From: Erpobdella octoculata | Taxonomy: Eukaryota > Annelida > Clitellata > Hirudinida > Erpobdellidae | DNA: 64,000 bases | Direction of reading: 5' to 3' | NCBI GenBank assembly: GCA_963978895.1 | Contig: OZ022244.1 | Location: forward strand, 24,842,062-24,906,061 | The notes under the pieces: model-generated | The model's database searches: none | What the model saw: only the letters and a program-made list of their open reading frames with translations | Told to the model about the DNA's origin: nothing | Part shown: piece by piece, positions 1-16,951 of the stretch | Numbering within the stretch: the first letter of the stretch is position 1 | Layout of the letters: every line of letters begins with the position of its first letter | Made by a program: the position numbers and the translations under genes

Positions 1-217
1 GTGGGCTACTCGTAGGTACTTTCCCCATAATTTTTTAAAAACCTTACGCGCTTTCGCCTCCAAAAATAGCTGATGACCGAGGGAAGGGCGGCCGGGAAGT
101 AGTATTTTTCCCAAAATTTTCCAAAACCTTATACACTTTTCCTTCCACTGATAATTCGCCCCCTTTAATGCCCCTAGCTACAGGCGCCCGGAGCGGCAGC
201 CCCTCGCCGCGCCACTG
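1..217. mobile_element. hAT-type MITE end fragment
   Basis: On the minus strand this piece begins CAGTGGCGCGGCG at position 217, the CAG start common to hAT elements. Its body shares the 'ctgatgaccg' stretch and the runs of C or G seen in the G/C-run elements at 38.4-40 kb. The other end lies outside the window. Bases 218-410 hold no gene, only two copies of a 31-bp direct repeat (about 283-344) followed by a partial third. Confidence 0.4.
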
Positions 218-410
218 CTTTAGTAGTGGGGCATGATGATTAGCTAAGTTAAAACTTTCAGATTTATTGAAGCTATTGCAAATCATGGATGCAATATCTA
301 TAGATACGCTAAATCATGGATGCAATATCTATAGATACGCTAAATCATGGATATCTTTATATAAAACAAGTAAATTAAAAACTAATTTTTAAAACCCAAT
401 GCTTTTATAT

Positions 411-2027
411 GTAATTAAAACACAAATTTTGCAATCAATTTTTTCCAAACACATATACATAAATTCCTAGATAAAAAAATATAATAAACACACACACGTA
501 CACATATACATAAATATATATAAATTAATTAAAATTAACTAAATTAATTGACTTATTGTAAAACTAATAATTGAATATTGCATTGTCTTCTATTTTGAGC
601 ATGTATGCAAAATTTGAAAAAAATCTATCATCAGGAAGTGACTCAAAAATTGATTGCAAGATTTGAAACAGACAGAGAAACAGACAGACAGAGAAACAGA
701 GACGACGAGTTAATAAAAGCATTGGTAAAAAGATACATATCTCAATAAAAATTACTCGAATATACTTAATATGATATTGCTGGTTAGAGTGATATCATGG
801 CGTAGAGTTTGGTGGAGCGACTGGACTAACTGCCTCCTTCAGACCAAGTCTTACCACCTGCGCCACTAACATTGTAATGAAAATGTCCTTGACCCCTCCG
901 GGAAATTAAAAATCTAAGCTTATTTTTAGCTTATGGATTAAATCTTGATGTAATTAAAACACAAATTTTGCAATCAATTTTTTCCAAACACATATACATA
1001 AATTCCTAGATAAAAAAATATAATAAACACACACACGTACACATATACATAAATATATATAAATTAATTAAAATTAACTAAATTAATTGACTTATTGTAA
1101 AACTAATAATTGAATATTGCATTGTCTTCTATTTTGAGCATGTATGCAAAATTTGAAAAAAATCTATCATCAGGAAGTGACTCAAAAATTGATTGCAAGA
1201 TTTGAAACAGACAGAGAAACAGACAGACAGAGAAACAGAGACGACGAGTTAATAAAAGCATTGGTAAAAAGATACATATCTCAATAAAAATTACTCGAAT
1301 ATACTTAATATGATATTGCTGGTTAGAGTGATATCATGGCGTAGAGTTTGGTGGAGCGACTGGACTAACTGCCTCCTTCAGACCAAGTCTTACCACCTGC
1401 GCCACTAACATTGTAATGAAAATGTCCTTGACCCCTCCGGGAAATTAAAAATCTAAGCTTATTTTTAGCTTATGGATTAAATCTTGATGTAATTAAAACA
1501 CAAATTTTGCAATCAATTTTTTCCAAACACATATACATAAATTCCTAGATAAAAAAATATAATAAACACACACACGTACACATATACATAAATATATATA
1601 AATTAATTAAAATTAACTAAATTAATTGACTTATTGTAAAACTAATAATTGAATATTGCATTGTCTTCTATTTTGAGCATGTATGCAAAATTTGAAAAAA
1701 ATCTATCATCAGGAAGTGACTCAAAAATTGATTGCAAGATTTGAAACAGACAGAGAAACAGACAGACAGAGAAACAGAGACGACGAGTTAATAAAAGCAT
1801 TGGTAAAAAGATACATATCTCAATAAAAATTACTCGAATATACTTAATATGATATTGCTGGTTAGAGTGATATCATGGCGTAGAGTTTGGTGGAGCGACT
1901 GGACTAACTGCCTCCTTCAGACCAAGTCTTACCACCTGCGCCACTAACATTGTAATGAAAATGTCCTTGACCCCTCCGGGAAATTAAAAATCTAAGCTTA
2001 TTTTTAGCTTATGGATTAAATCTTGAT
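411..2027. repeat. Three tandem copies of a 539-bp unit with a tRNA-like segment
   Basis: The units are 411-949, 950-1488 and 1489-2027, and they appear essentially identical on reading. Each carries, on the minus strand (811-870 in unit 1), a segment with a tRNA A-box-like start, TGGCGCAGGTGG, and a poor B-box, which suggests a tRNA-derived SINE head. An inverted copy of the unit plus flanking sequence from about 355 lies at 44433-44760, so this is an interspersed family that was triplicated in tandem here. No ORF of note is present. Confidence 0.8.
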
Positions 2028-2104
2028 AACGAATTAATTGATGTAACAACCTACAGTAGCGTCAGAAGTTATACGATACTTTAACAAATCTTCATATAAC
2101 TATG

Positions 2105-2680
2105 GCTTAAGCACGCTCCACATCGACAAACTAGATACGACCCGACAACATAACACAGGAAAATCAGATCAAATCGGTCGATGTGAACTAGTCACGCACA
2201 CACCCGACACGACTGGCACGTTGTAATCGCGTGTATTTTACATTTTGACCCAGTTTTTTCCCCAACCAATCACGAGAAAGTATGTCAGGTGAAAGGTTGA
2301 AAATGGCAGCTTCATATGCTTCATCCATAGACATATCTATGGCCTCATCTATATTATCTATAGTGTTTGTATATCGAAATAATAAATTATTAATTTAATT
2401 TAAATTATTTTTTCAATTTTTATTTTTATTATTAAACAGTTTTTTTTAAGACAAGTACTTTTCTTCAAGAAAATTCTTAACGCTGATTCGTTGGCACTCG
2501 GCAAGCTTGATAAAACTCAGTCTCATGTATTAAACGGGGAAATACATGCGACTGGGTCAAAATCCAGGCGTGCGGAGTCGCAAGGCTATGCCACATCTAC
2601 AAACTCCGATCGCACTGGACGTGTAGGATTTTAACGGGTCGCGTCAACTCAAGTTTTTCGATGTGGAGCGTGCTTTAGTT
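2105..2680. mobile_element. MITE-like inverted-repeat element
   Basis: The termini are inverted copies sharing AGCACGCTCCACATCGA (about 2109 and 2672), and a second inverted pair, ACTGGGTCAAAA, lies further in. No coding sequence is present and no convincing target duplication was found. Bases 2681-3143 hold no gene; there is a G-run near 2911. Confidence 0.5.
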
Positions 2681-3143
2681 GGTCGTACCGTTTAAGGCCT
2701 ATTAGGAGTTTTTTTATGTAACGCTGCGTTTGTCCAGTTGTTATAGCATGGCTAAACGTGCGTTTTCCATGTTGCAGAATTTGTGTCAGTTCCGTGAATT
2801 AAACAAACTTTCTTTAATTGCAACATGTAAGAAAGTTACACAGTCAATAGGTGATATATTATAATATTATAATTTTTTTCAGTTTCACGGGAAAGAGGTG
2901 AGACGGGGCTGGGGGGGGGGTCCTGTGGGGAAGGCTTGTCTGCTGCCTCAGAAAAATTAAATATTGAATTATTTTATAAACAAGTGCATAGTAAAGCTTT
3001 TAGTGACACAATTTATATAAATAATATGTGAAACAGCACAATTCTATTTAGTATAAGTATATGCTCTGCCACTAACAATAATGTAACTGTTACAAATATA
3101 AATGAACCGTCATTTTTTGAAAGTGTATGGAGTTAAAAAAAAC

Positions 3144-4499
3144 TTATAAACTTCTCAATCCCTCTCCCGTCTCCCCTTTGGATAAAGTAGGGAGTTCTAC
3201 GCATGTGGGTGAGGAGAGAAAATAAGTTTTTGACTCTTTGAGAACTATCTTTTTTTTAAATAGTTTAGAATAAATAGAAAAATAAAACAACAGCAACACG
3301 AACGTGAGTGAGCCTTTAAATTCGTATGAGAGAATCCAGAGCAGATTGCAATCACAATCCCAGTTGTTCCCCGTTAGGTCGGTCGCTGTTGAATTCTGCC
3401 AATTAACCAGATCACGTGAGAGGCGAACGAGAGAGTTATTAGCCAGTATCAAAGAAACGGTTGAACGCTGATTGAAGTTGAACGCGTCAGAAGAAATTTC
3501 AATCAGTTTTTTGTTGTTCGCTATTGTGGCGTTGGCGAGTTGTACGTTGCTGTAAAATACGTTTGATTGTATTTTCTTCAGGTTTTCAGCGTATTGAATG
3601 CTTATCGACTGCAGGCTTTGTCCGAAGGCGTTACCATCGATTGCAGATAAACGATTATAATCGAGATTTAAGACCTTCAGGTTTGGAATGTCGAAAAGGT
3701 TTGGCGTGATTCTGTCGATCTTGTTGTGCTGAAGGTAGAGTTCTTCAATGGAAGGAACGGTTTTCCAGAACGAGTCTATAAAAAGGTTTTTTATTTGATT
3801 GAAACTCAAGTCAACAACCTTCAAGCTGTCGCAGCCATGTAACAGGCCAGACTGTATGGTAGTCAAAGAATTTCCTGAAGCATTGAAGAGTTGAAGGTTT
3901 ATTAAGCCCATTAAGTGATTTTGGTGTAGCTCTTCTATTTTGTTCTTATTTAAGAATAGTTTTTTCAATTCTGCCAAGTCGGTAAGTGCGTTGTGGTGTA
4001 CGGATTTGATGTTATTTCCACTTAAATCCAATTCGTTCAGCGTCTTCGACAATTCGTCAAAGAGTAAATCACTCCTCTCCAAAGATCCGATGTTATTTCT
4101 ACTCAGATTCAGATAAGAGACGGGAAGCCTGGAGAAAGCATTTCCGTACAAAATACTTTCGTTTAGGAAATTCGAAGCGAGATTCAGATGTCTCAGCTTG
4201 TACATTCCGCTGAGCTGCAGCTGTCCGTCATCTCTGATGTAGTTGTAAGACACGTCCAGACATTCAACCGAGCTGAAGTTTGAACCATCGAACTTCGTTA
4301 GGAAATTGTTAGCCAATTTGACGTGTTTAAAGGCGTTAACATCATAACTAGTAGGTAGCTCGTAACAGCCACAATTGCTGCAATCCAAGACTTCATCTTT
4401 CTCGCTGCATTTCTTCCTGCAGAAAGAATCCTGGGCAGAACACCGACCGAAGACGCAGACACCCACCAGGACGTAAAGAACGAATATCTCGCGGAACAT
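3144..4499 (-). CDS. Leucine-rich-repeat secreted or membrane protein
   Basis: The 451-codon ORF starts with a clear signal peptide (hydrophobic residues about 5-20, ending near CSAQ). A cysteine cluster at about 27-45 resembles an LRR N-terminal cap. About eleven leucine-rich repeats follow (roughly residues 55-370), each with LxxLxLxxNxL spacing. A C-terminal cap starts at WDCDC near residue 383 but lacks its later cysteines. After that the frame reads a short hydrophobic segment and then KKK (about 398-420). Either the last part is a membrane anchor or it is intron read-through and the true 3' exon was not found. The family is extracellular protein-binding; the partner is unknown. The start ATG directly precedes the signal peptide. 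Orthology is not assignable. Confidence 0.7.
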   Translation of the reverse strand: MFREIFVLYVLVGVCVFGRCSAQDSFCRKKCSEKDEVLDCSNCGCYELPTSYDVNAFKHVKLANNFLTKFDGSNFSSVECLDVSYNYIRDDGQLQLSGMYKLRHLNLASNFLNESILYGNAFSRLPVSYLNLSRNNIGSLERSDLLFDELSKTLNELDLSGNNIKSVHHNALTDLAELKKLFLNKNKIEELHQNHLMGLINLQLFNASGNSLTTIQSGLLHGCDSLKVVDLSFNQIKNLFIDSFWKTVPSIEELYLQHNKIDRITPNLFDIPNLKVLNLDYNRLSAIDGNAFGQSLQSISIQYAENLKKIQSNVFYSNVQLANATIANNKKLIEISSDAFNFNQRSTVSLILANNSLVRLSRDLVNWQNSTATDLTGNNWDCDCNLLWILSYEFKGSLTFVLLLFYFSIYSKLFKKKIVLKESKTYFLSSPTCVELPTLSKGETGEGLRSL

Positions 4500-4820
4500 T
4501 TATAATTGTTATAAAATCGCTACGAGTTGAAAGCAAACACCTTCAAATTCCAGATGAGACAAGCCGTGAAACGAACGCAAAGCAGAACTAACTGTAGAAG
4601 TTCATCTTTCAAATCAAGGGCCTTATTAAATTATTAGCTCGACCCGATCATCGCAAGTACTTGACGATAAAATAATTCTGGCCGGCTGCTATTTAGCGAA
4701 TCAAGTGCTTGCTTAGTTATCAATTAGTTATCACGTGAACGGATCGATACATTTTAATGAGAATTTTCTTTTTAGTAGTTTTAGCAAATGTTTATTTAAA
4801 TCGTCGACCTTCTCAGAACG

Positions 4821-4822
<2 letters not shown>

Positions 4823-4870
<48 letters not shown>
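4823..4870. repeat. (CA)n microsatellite
   Basis: An uninterrupted CA run lies in the 4500-5081 intergenic stretch upstream of the LRR gene. Nothing else was recognised between the LRR gene and the 3' end of TMEM209. Confidence 0.9.
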
Positions 4871-4872
<2 letters not shown>

Positions 4873-5081
4873 GCGCAAAAACACACAAACTGTTTAAGGG
4901 CTACTTGTTCCCAGAGCAGTCTCGACAAAACTCGCCAACAAACATATTAAATCAAAATGAAAAAGAACTTTCACTTAAATGTTAAAAAACGACTCGGTGT
5001 GGTCCGGTCTAGCATTCGCTTATGAATGCCCGACCGATCCCGGGCAGTCAACTACAAAGCTAAATACACGATGATCGGTAT

Positions 5082-10358
<5,277 letters not shown>

Positions 10359-10664
10359 ATTCATTCAGATAGTGTAACAAATAACCAAATAACGCTAGAA
10401 ATTTCAAATTTGGAGCCCCGCGAACACACTCCACACCAAACTACTATACCATCACAATATCAATATCAATAGACAAAGACAAGAGAGGAAAAAATTACAA
10501 TATAATATCAAACTATTTTTTTAATTTCACTTTAATATGGCATACTAATTTTTATTAAATACATTATACAAAATGTTTTAATTATTGAATAAACTAGTCT
10601 AATTAGTCAACTATTACAAAACTCTGATTAAATGTGCATCGACCAATATCGGGGTGAGGATTAC

Positions 10665-10735
10665 TCATAGATATCTATCTATATCTATATCTATCTATAT
10701 CTATCTATATCTATCTATATATATCTATCTATCTA
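10665..10735. repeat. CTATAT-type simple repeat
   Basis: Imperfect runs of TATC and TATATC lie in the intergenic stretch between TMEM209 and the hAT element. No gene was seen in 10359-10967. Confidence 0.85.
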
Positions 10736-10967
10736 CTATGGGATTACTATACTGAGGATCACTGATCTCTATATATAACTGAATAGCGCTTAGCCCTGCC
10801 CGGGAGTAGCAAAATCTTGGGGGGCGAAAATTTTTTAAATTTAACCTAAAAAATTTTCAAACTCAAATTACCATGCCAATATACACTAGTAACTATGTTG
10901 TATTTTCATGTAAAACATCATATTAATTACACAAACTGTATACAAAAATATTAACTTTTGATTAATA

Positions 10968-11174
10968 CTAGCGGGGTATATCTAGTTGCCCGGGGATTTT
11001 AAAGGTTTTTTATCGTTTTTCTCTCTCGCTCCCATTTCCTTCCCCGCTCCAGGTCGCTTTCCCGCTTCCGGACGTTTTCCCGCTTTCGGTAGATTTTCTG
11101 CTTTCCCGCTCGTTCTTTATATGACATCACATTTCTCAAGCCTCTCCTCCATTCGTCACACTCCTCCTTAAGTG
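10968..11174 (+). mobile_element. Retroelement-like fragment (GCCCGGGG family)
   Basis: The stretch from the GCCCGGGG motif through the repeated 'cgctttcccgct' phrases matches, in order, the better preserved copy at 25438-25890. The hAT element at 11175 interrupts it, and a short continuation ('gatggcgtcatg...') follows at 12560. It looks like a decayed RTE-type or related non-LTR retroelement tail; the class is inferred. Confidence 0.4.
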
Positions 11175-12551
11175 CAGGGACGTAAATTCAGCATTTTCCA
11201 GGGGGGGCAAAATTTTCCCGCCATTATATAGCTTACTGACAGGGTTACCCGGTGTTGTCCGGGTTTTTTGTGCTTAGTTTTTTTTCGTTTTTGCCAACGA
11301 AACGTCAAAGAAATAACAGATTTTTTTTTTAATTTTTCAAAATTTTCTCATCAATGAAGTTACCTGCATGCCAAATGTTGTTAAAATTGCTCCTGCGGCT
11401 TGGATGTGATAAACGAATGCTCTCACACACACATTGACACATTACCTTTTACATTTATATAAATACGTAGGTACAAGCAGAGAGGGATGGGGAAATGCAT
11501 CCCCCATCAGAGTATCAATTGAAATTTTTTTGGGTATAATACCTTGTTTTTAGAAGACGACCGTAGCTTTTTTGGGAGGAGAAATTAGAAGTCTTTGAAA
11601 AAAATTTTGAAAAATACTTACGACTACCCCTTACCGGTTATCAGCTTTTTGGAAGAGAATATAAAAATTTCTGAAGTAAATCCCCACCAAAAAATTCTAT
11701 ATTCGCCACGCGCCACTGGGTATAAGGGGGATGAATGATTTAATCATATTGCAGGGGCAAGTACAGGATTAGTAAAACAAGTAAAGGAAAAACAAGTTTT
11801 TCAACACAAACTTTGATTTCAAATACATTCAATTTAGAAATGCAAAAGATGTTCAAAGTTTTTTTTTTAAATTGAATCATGTATTTTCATCAAATATAAA
11901 GCTGTGCTGAAAGTTTCAACTTCCTAGCTAGTCAAAATGCAGGTTAAATTTCACTTGCAAGATTTGCGTACAGAGAAAGACACACACACACAAACAAACA
12001 GAGATTGTAACCTAAATAAAAATTTGTAAAAAAGATGTCCAAAATGGGGTGGGTATAATTTTGTTTTATTTTTGTGTAATAAATAATAACTTTGATGTAG
12101 ACAGCTGTGAGGGAATCAACATTGTATTAATACCACTAATAGGGTAAAATTCCACGAGTTCTCTTATTGTATTTATTTTGGCACAGAAAACAGCTAATCT
12201 TTGGACCAACACTGATACACAAATTATTACTCTGCAGTTATTGGTAAATCTAGCATCGAGCTAAGATATAAAATTGTCTCCAATACGCATTGAATCATCA
12301 CGAGGTTAAGTAAAGTTAAAATTAACATATTATATAGTAAACTCTAACTAAAAAAAAATTTAATTTTGGAAATCAAGGGGGGGCGAATTGTCTATACACG
12401 CCGGAAAGATTCCAATACGCATTGCATCATCACTAGGTTAAGTAAAGTTAAAATTAAATAAATATATAGTAAACTCTAGGTAAAATAATTCAAATTTTGA
12501 AAATCAGGGGGGGCAAATGCCCCCCCCTGCCCCCCCCAATTTACGTCCCTG
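11175..12551. mobile_element. Non-autonomous hAT-type element (CAGGGACGT termini)
   Basis: The 1377-bp element has inverted termini CAGGGACGTAAATT / AATTTACGTCCCTG and an exact 8-bp duplication, CTTAAGTG (11167-11174 and 12552-12559). Subterminal runs of G and C are typical of this family in the window. No transposase was seen. Inside is a short stretch resembling the 'acccggtgttgtccggg' retroelement motif. Confidence 0.88.
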
Positions 12552-12559
12552 CTTAAGTG

Positions 12560-13497
12560 GATGGCGTCATGTATGACCCTAATATTTCTTGTGTCCTAAA
12601 TGAGCCATAGGTGTGACCTATGTATGGGAAGAGCTGTACTAAATGGCCACCTTTTTTCAAACTCATATTTAACTCAATTATACAAGAAAACTATTAAAAC
12701 TATATGTGATAGAATAAAACTTGTTTTACATAATCAACTCACATACATATCACTACAAAAAAATGTGCAACAAAACTTTCAGTTTTTCAAGAAACACATT
12801 CGTAGTATTGAACGGCCACTGGTCAGATTCTTTTCAGAAACGTTGCATACTTCGTAATTATTTGACAAATGTTCGCAGGTTATAAGCAAGTCTTAATTAC
12901 TGCTAATTATAAGTCAGAGGTAAACTTTATGCTCTCGGTAATTCCGGGTTCCGCAGTTTGAAAAAAGTAATAATCTATCAAAGAAGAGCTAACGTTTATT
13001 TTATGCAATTTTCATAAGAAAATCGTCGTTTTTAGCTTATAACTTTTTTATTTATTGACCCAAAGAAAAACTAATTATACCATTAGATTCCATTTTTAAA
13101 ATCCCATCCAACGATGTATAGCACAGCCCGGGTGCACAAAGATAATGTTTATAATTTGCACGGTCAGCAATATTGCTAACTTCATATGCATTAGTTGTTT
13201 ATATTACCACCAGCATAAATGGCACCATTCCTAACTTTTTATAAATCTTGCCTTTCCATTTGAATTTTTCTAATAAAATTCACGAAACACAGAAAATGTC
13301 TGAAACAAAAAAGACACTTAATACATATTAAACAACACTTATCATTTCGTTTAAAAAAATAAAACTTTATACAGAATTTACAAATGCACAGAATTACCAG
13401 AAGATTTTTGAATAAAATTTAAAAAAAAAATCCGTTTTTGCCGTTCAAAGAAGTTTAGCACTTCACATGATGAGCCGTCAGAAAATGAATAAAAAAA
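12560..13497. other. Intergenic, no recognised gene
   Basis: AT-rich sequence upstream of the BORCS6 stop codon. An 85-codon frame at 12600-12857 shows no recognisable domain. Confidence 0.5.
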
Positions 13498-15277
13498 TCA
13501 GCACTCATCATCGGACAGTTGTTTTTCAAATACATCGAGAAGTCTTTTTATTTCTTTTCTGCAAATTCAAATCAACTTTATAAATGAAAAAAAAAATCAT
13601 AGCAAACCAAAAAAAGCGCCAAACGTACATCTGGTCTTGTAAAGTGTAAACTGGTAAGACGGCTCTACCAAGCTCTTCACATTTTGCCATCAGGGCATAC
13701 ATGGACTGAAAAACAAATGTTTTACATATATGGACGAGGTGTTACATGCAGTGTTAAATCGACTAAAGAGAAGAAATAACAATAAAACCTTTATGGCTGA
13801 ATCAACTGAATCACATGTGCTATCAACTGACTCTTTGTAGACAGATAAGCACTGAGTTGAACAGTCTGACATCTTAGCAAGAAGAATTTTTTACAGTTTT
13901 TAAATTTATTTTTTCAATTTTCGTAGCATAATCAATCAATGTACCTTTTTAAGGTGTGATACAATGTTTTGATTAATAGATTCCACATTCGAAGAAAGTT
14001 TTTGGGCACGGGCTTCCAATTCAGAAAGTATTGATGGGTCTAACGGCGGAATTTCTTCGGGACTTAAAGGAGATCTACATAAAATAAAAGTACAGCTTTA
14101 ATAGGCTAAGAAATGATCGAATAATGATAATAATAATAATATTGTAATTCAAACCTTTTCTTACAATGGTATAATTTAAGGCTAAGAGCACTAATTCTAT
14201 CAAGCTTTTCATATCACATAACTTAGATTATTAATGAATACATTGGTGCGTTTAATGTTGAGTAAGTTACTTATTTTGCATCCTGACAATTATTATGGCT
14301 AACAATACTAAGAAAAATATTACTCAATCTTAATAAAAGATAAGTTTTATTTTTCCGAAAAAGATCACAGTGTAAATTAAACACAAAATAATCCCGATTA
14401 TCCTAATTTCCTATAAAGTAGTTTATTACACATTTAAATTTCCTAAATAATAATAATATTCCAACCTTAAAAAACAAAGCTGATCACTCACCTTATTGAA
14501 CATGGAGGGGCATTAGACCAACCCGAATTTGAACTGGAAATGCTGCTGGAACTGTGCGATCGAGAAGCTGAAGCACCTTCGTGTGTCCAACTCGAAGCTG
14601 ATGAATCAGCTGGAAAAAATGAAAATTACGTACACGGATAAAATATTAGAATAAACAAATTGGAAAAAACATGGAAATGAAAAAAAAAACAATTTTCAAA
14701 CTAAACCAAATATTTAGTCCAGGTTGTTATGACATGGCACACACCACAACAAATGTTCACTTTTAAGTATGTCACATCTATATACATAGCTGACATAGCA
14801 ACACATCCTTTAAGCAAACCTTACATTTAATAAATTTAATATAAAAGCAATTATAAAAGAAGCTGTACATTTACTTGTTAGGAAGCTTAAAAAAATTGTG
14901 CGAAATTTGCATAACAAAGATATGGATGTATAGTTGTAGAGCATATTTTATAATAAGCATTTATAAACATTTTCTATTTAAAGTATTTTAAAGTAATATT
15001 AAACAATCAAACTCTCAAATAAATAGAAATTATTTTATGACACACCTCGTTCTTGTTTGATTATGTCATGGAGATTGTGAGTAGCATATGAAATATTGTG
15101 TCCATGAAATTCTGGAGAAGACCCGAGGATGTTTTCAATAGAATCAGAGAGATTTGTTGCTGAGTTGGAGACAGTTACCTCAGGTATAACTCGTGCGTCA
15201 ACTTTAATAGTTGCTCCGGCAACGTTTTGTTCATTATTAAAAATAGGAAGAACATCAGAGACTGAGTCAGCATTCAT
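13498..15277 (-). CDS. BORCS6: BLOC-1-related complex subunit 6 (lyspersin), 6 exons
   Basis: Exons: 15277-15046, 14609-14492, 14074-13945, 13872-13789, 13705-13629, 13558-13498. All junctions are GT-AG and in phase, giving 233 residues, shorter than the human protein. The N-terminal half is low-complexity and serine-rich (SHSSSSISSSNSG). The conserved helical C-terminal domain starts at PLDPSILSELEARAQKLSS. It continues through CSTQCLSVYKESVDSTCDSVD and SMYALMAKCEELGRAVLPVY, and ends IKEIKRLLDVFEKQL. In animals this protein is a BORC subunit, which recruits Arl8 to lysosomes and drives their movement along microtubules. The gene is divergent from EI24. The start is the first in-frame ATG of the 5' exon. 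Confidence 0.9.
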
Positions 15278-16951
15278 TTTTAATATTTTAATTTAATTTA
15301 AGTCGGCGATCGCTAATAAATAATGATTGTGCAAAACCGAGTTGACATCCACAGTTATTCTTAACGTTTTAATAATGAAAACCAAAAATGTGACAAATCA
15401 TAGACGTAAAACAAAACCTAAATTCAGGATCTAATAAAATTTGTTTAACAAATTCAATTAAGAATTAAGACAAAGACAAATTCTTCTCTACCGGTAAAAC
15501 ACCTTGTGATGTAAACAAATTTGGATTTTCCATTTTGTTAAAAATTAATTAAGCTTAGACGAATAAACAACATTTTATTCATAAAAAACAACATTTTATT
15601 TTTTAAATCAAAATTTTTTACTTTTAAAAATTAAAAAAAATCGCTTACAATATAAAAGTGTAAAACACAGAAGAGAAAAAAACGGAATGGCCTGGGGCCC
15701 AGTGGATCACTTCCACCAGTCGTTTAATCAACTCTACTTACAACTCGAAACGACAAATCATCTTTATGAACAAAATACTTGTACAATCAAACAATTTGAG
15801 TTGCTGATTATTTTAAACAATTATGATTATTTAGACATTAGTAAATTATTTCAATGGTTTTTGGTTGTGAATTTTCTTTTAACATAAATTTTCAGAAATT
15901 AACATTGAATAGATCAATTTATAAAATTTGGATACGTTATTGACTCTTATGCAACTAAGACAAAAAAACAATTAAAATTACGTCAAAAAGATGAATTTTT
16001 CTAAAGACAACGCAGCTACCTCGCCCAGGCCAGGTGATCACGAGTAAGAAACTTCTCCCAAATGAACTCCCGACAAAGTTCTCAATTCTATATAATTTGC
16101 GCCGAAAAATCTTATAATGATTGTGAGGACTATAAGTGGACCTGGATCTGAACTTAACTTTTATAATTCTGTAGTAAGGCTGGACCGAGCCCTAATTTTA
16201 GAGCTTTCAATTTTCCAACAGACTGGGTCCTTCAAAATCGACTTGTTTGCTATTTTTTTTACTTTTGCAAAACCCACGCGCCGGGAAGTTTCTGAATGCG
16301 TAGAGTGTTTATACAAAGAGGTAAGAAAGTTTTAAAGCGTATTCATCAAATTATAATCAGCCAGACAGTCCCAAGTCTGCTGAATAAAAGAGCAGAAAAA
16401 AATTAACAAATAATCCGCGACAGGAAGTACTTCGTTATTTCCTGCTAACTACTATTTAAGTCTTTAAACAACTGCTATAAAAGACTATAAACTAATATTA
16501 TGAAATATATATTTTTTAAGTTTTTTGTTTGTTCTCACCTGTGCCATTTATAACCTACCTGTCTCTGCTGCCCATTCAACCCCCTTTAAACTTACCCATA
16601 CAGCGAAGTTTTATTAAAATTAAACTATAAATGATTATTTTAAGTAAATGAAAAAAAATTAGATTAGTTTTACGTCGATAAAAAGTTTTAAATGCTACGT
16701 TATAATTTTTTATCACTGGTTTATTTGCAGTTTCCTTACAAAAGCCAGCTGATTATAAATTTGTGTATTTTTCAACGCTTTGTTTCATTTATTTAGGTTA
16801 GCCGGTAAAGGCATGGCTTTTGATTTTAAAATTGTTTGTGTATAATAATATTTACGTTGTTTGAAGTTGTTAAGACAAAATTAAAGTTACTTTGTACCAT
16901 AATTTGACAGACTGCTTGACTGTTTATTGGCACAGGCCAAAAAAGATAAAG
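15278..16951. promoter_or_regulatory. Divergent intergenic region between BORCS6 and EI24
   Basis: About 1.7 kb separates the two start codons and must hold both promoters and any 5' UTR exons; no TATA box was assigned. Open frames at 15687-15887 (+), an ATG frame at about 15991-16047 that stops over a GTAAGA donor, and 16117-16335 ending at a good GTAAGA donor (after 16320) could be non-coding 5' exons of EI24 or a small gene. Their peptides match no family I know. Confidence 0.4.
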
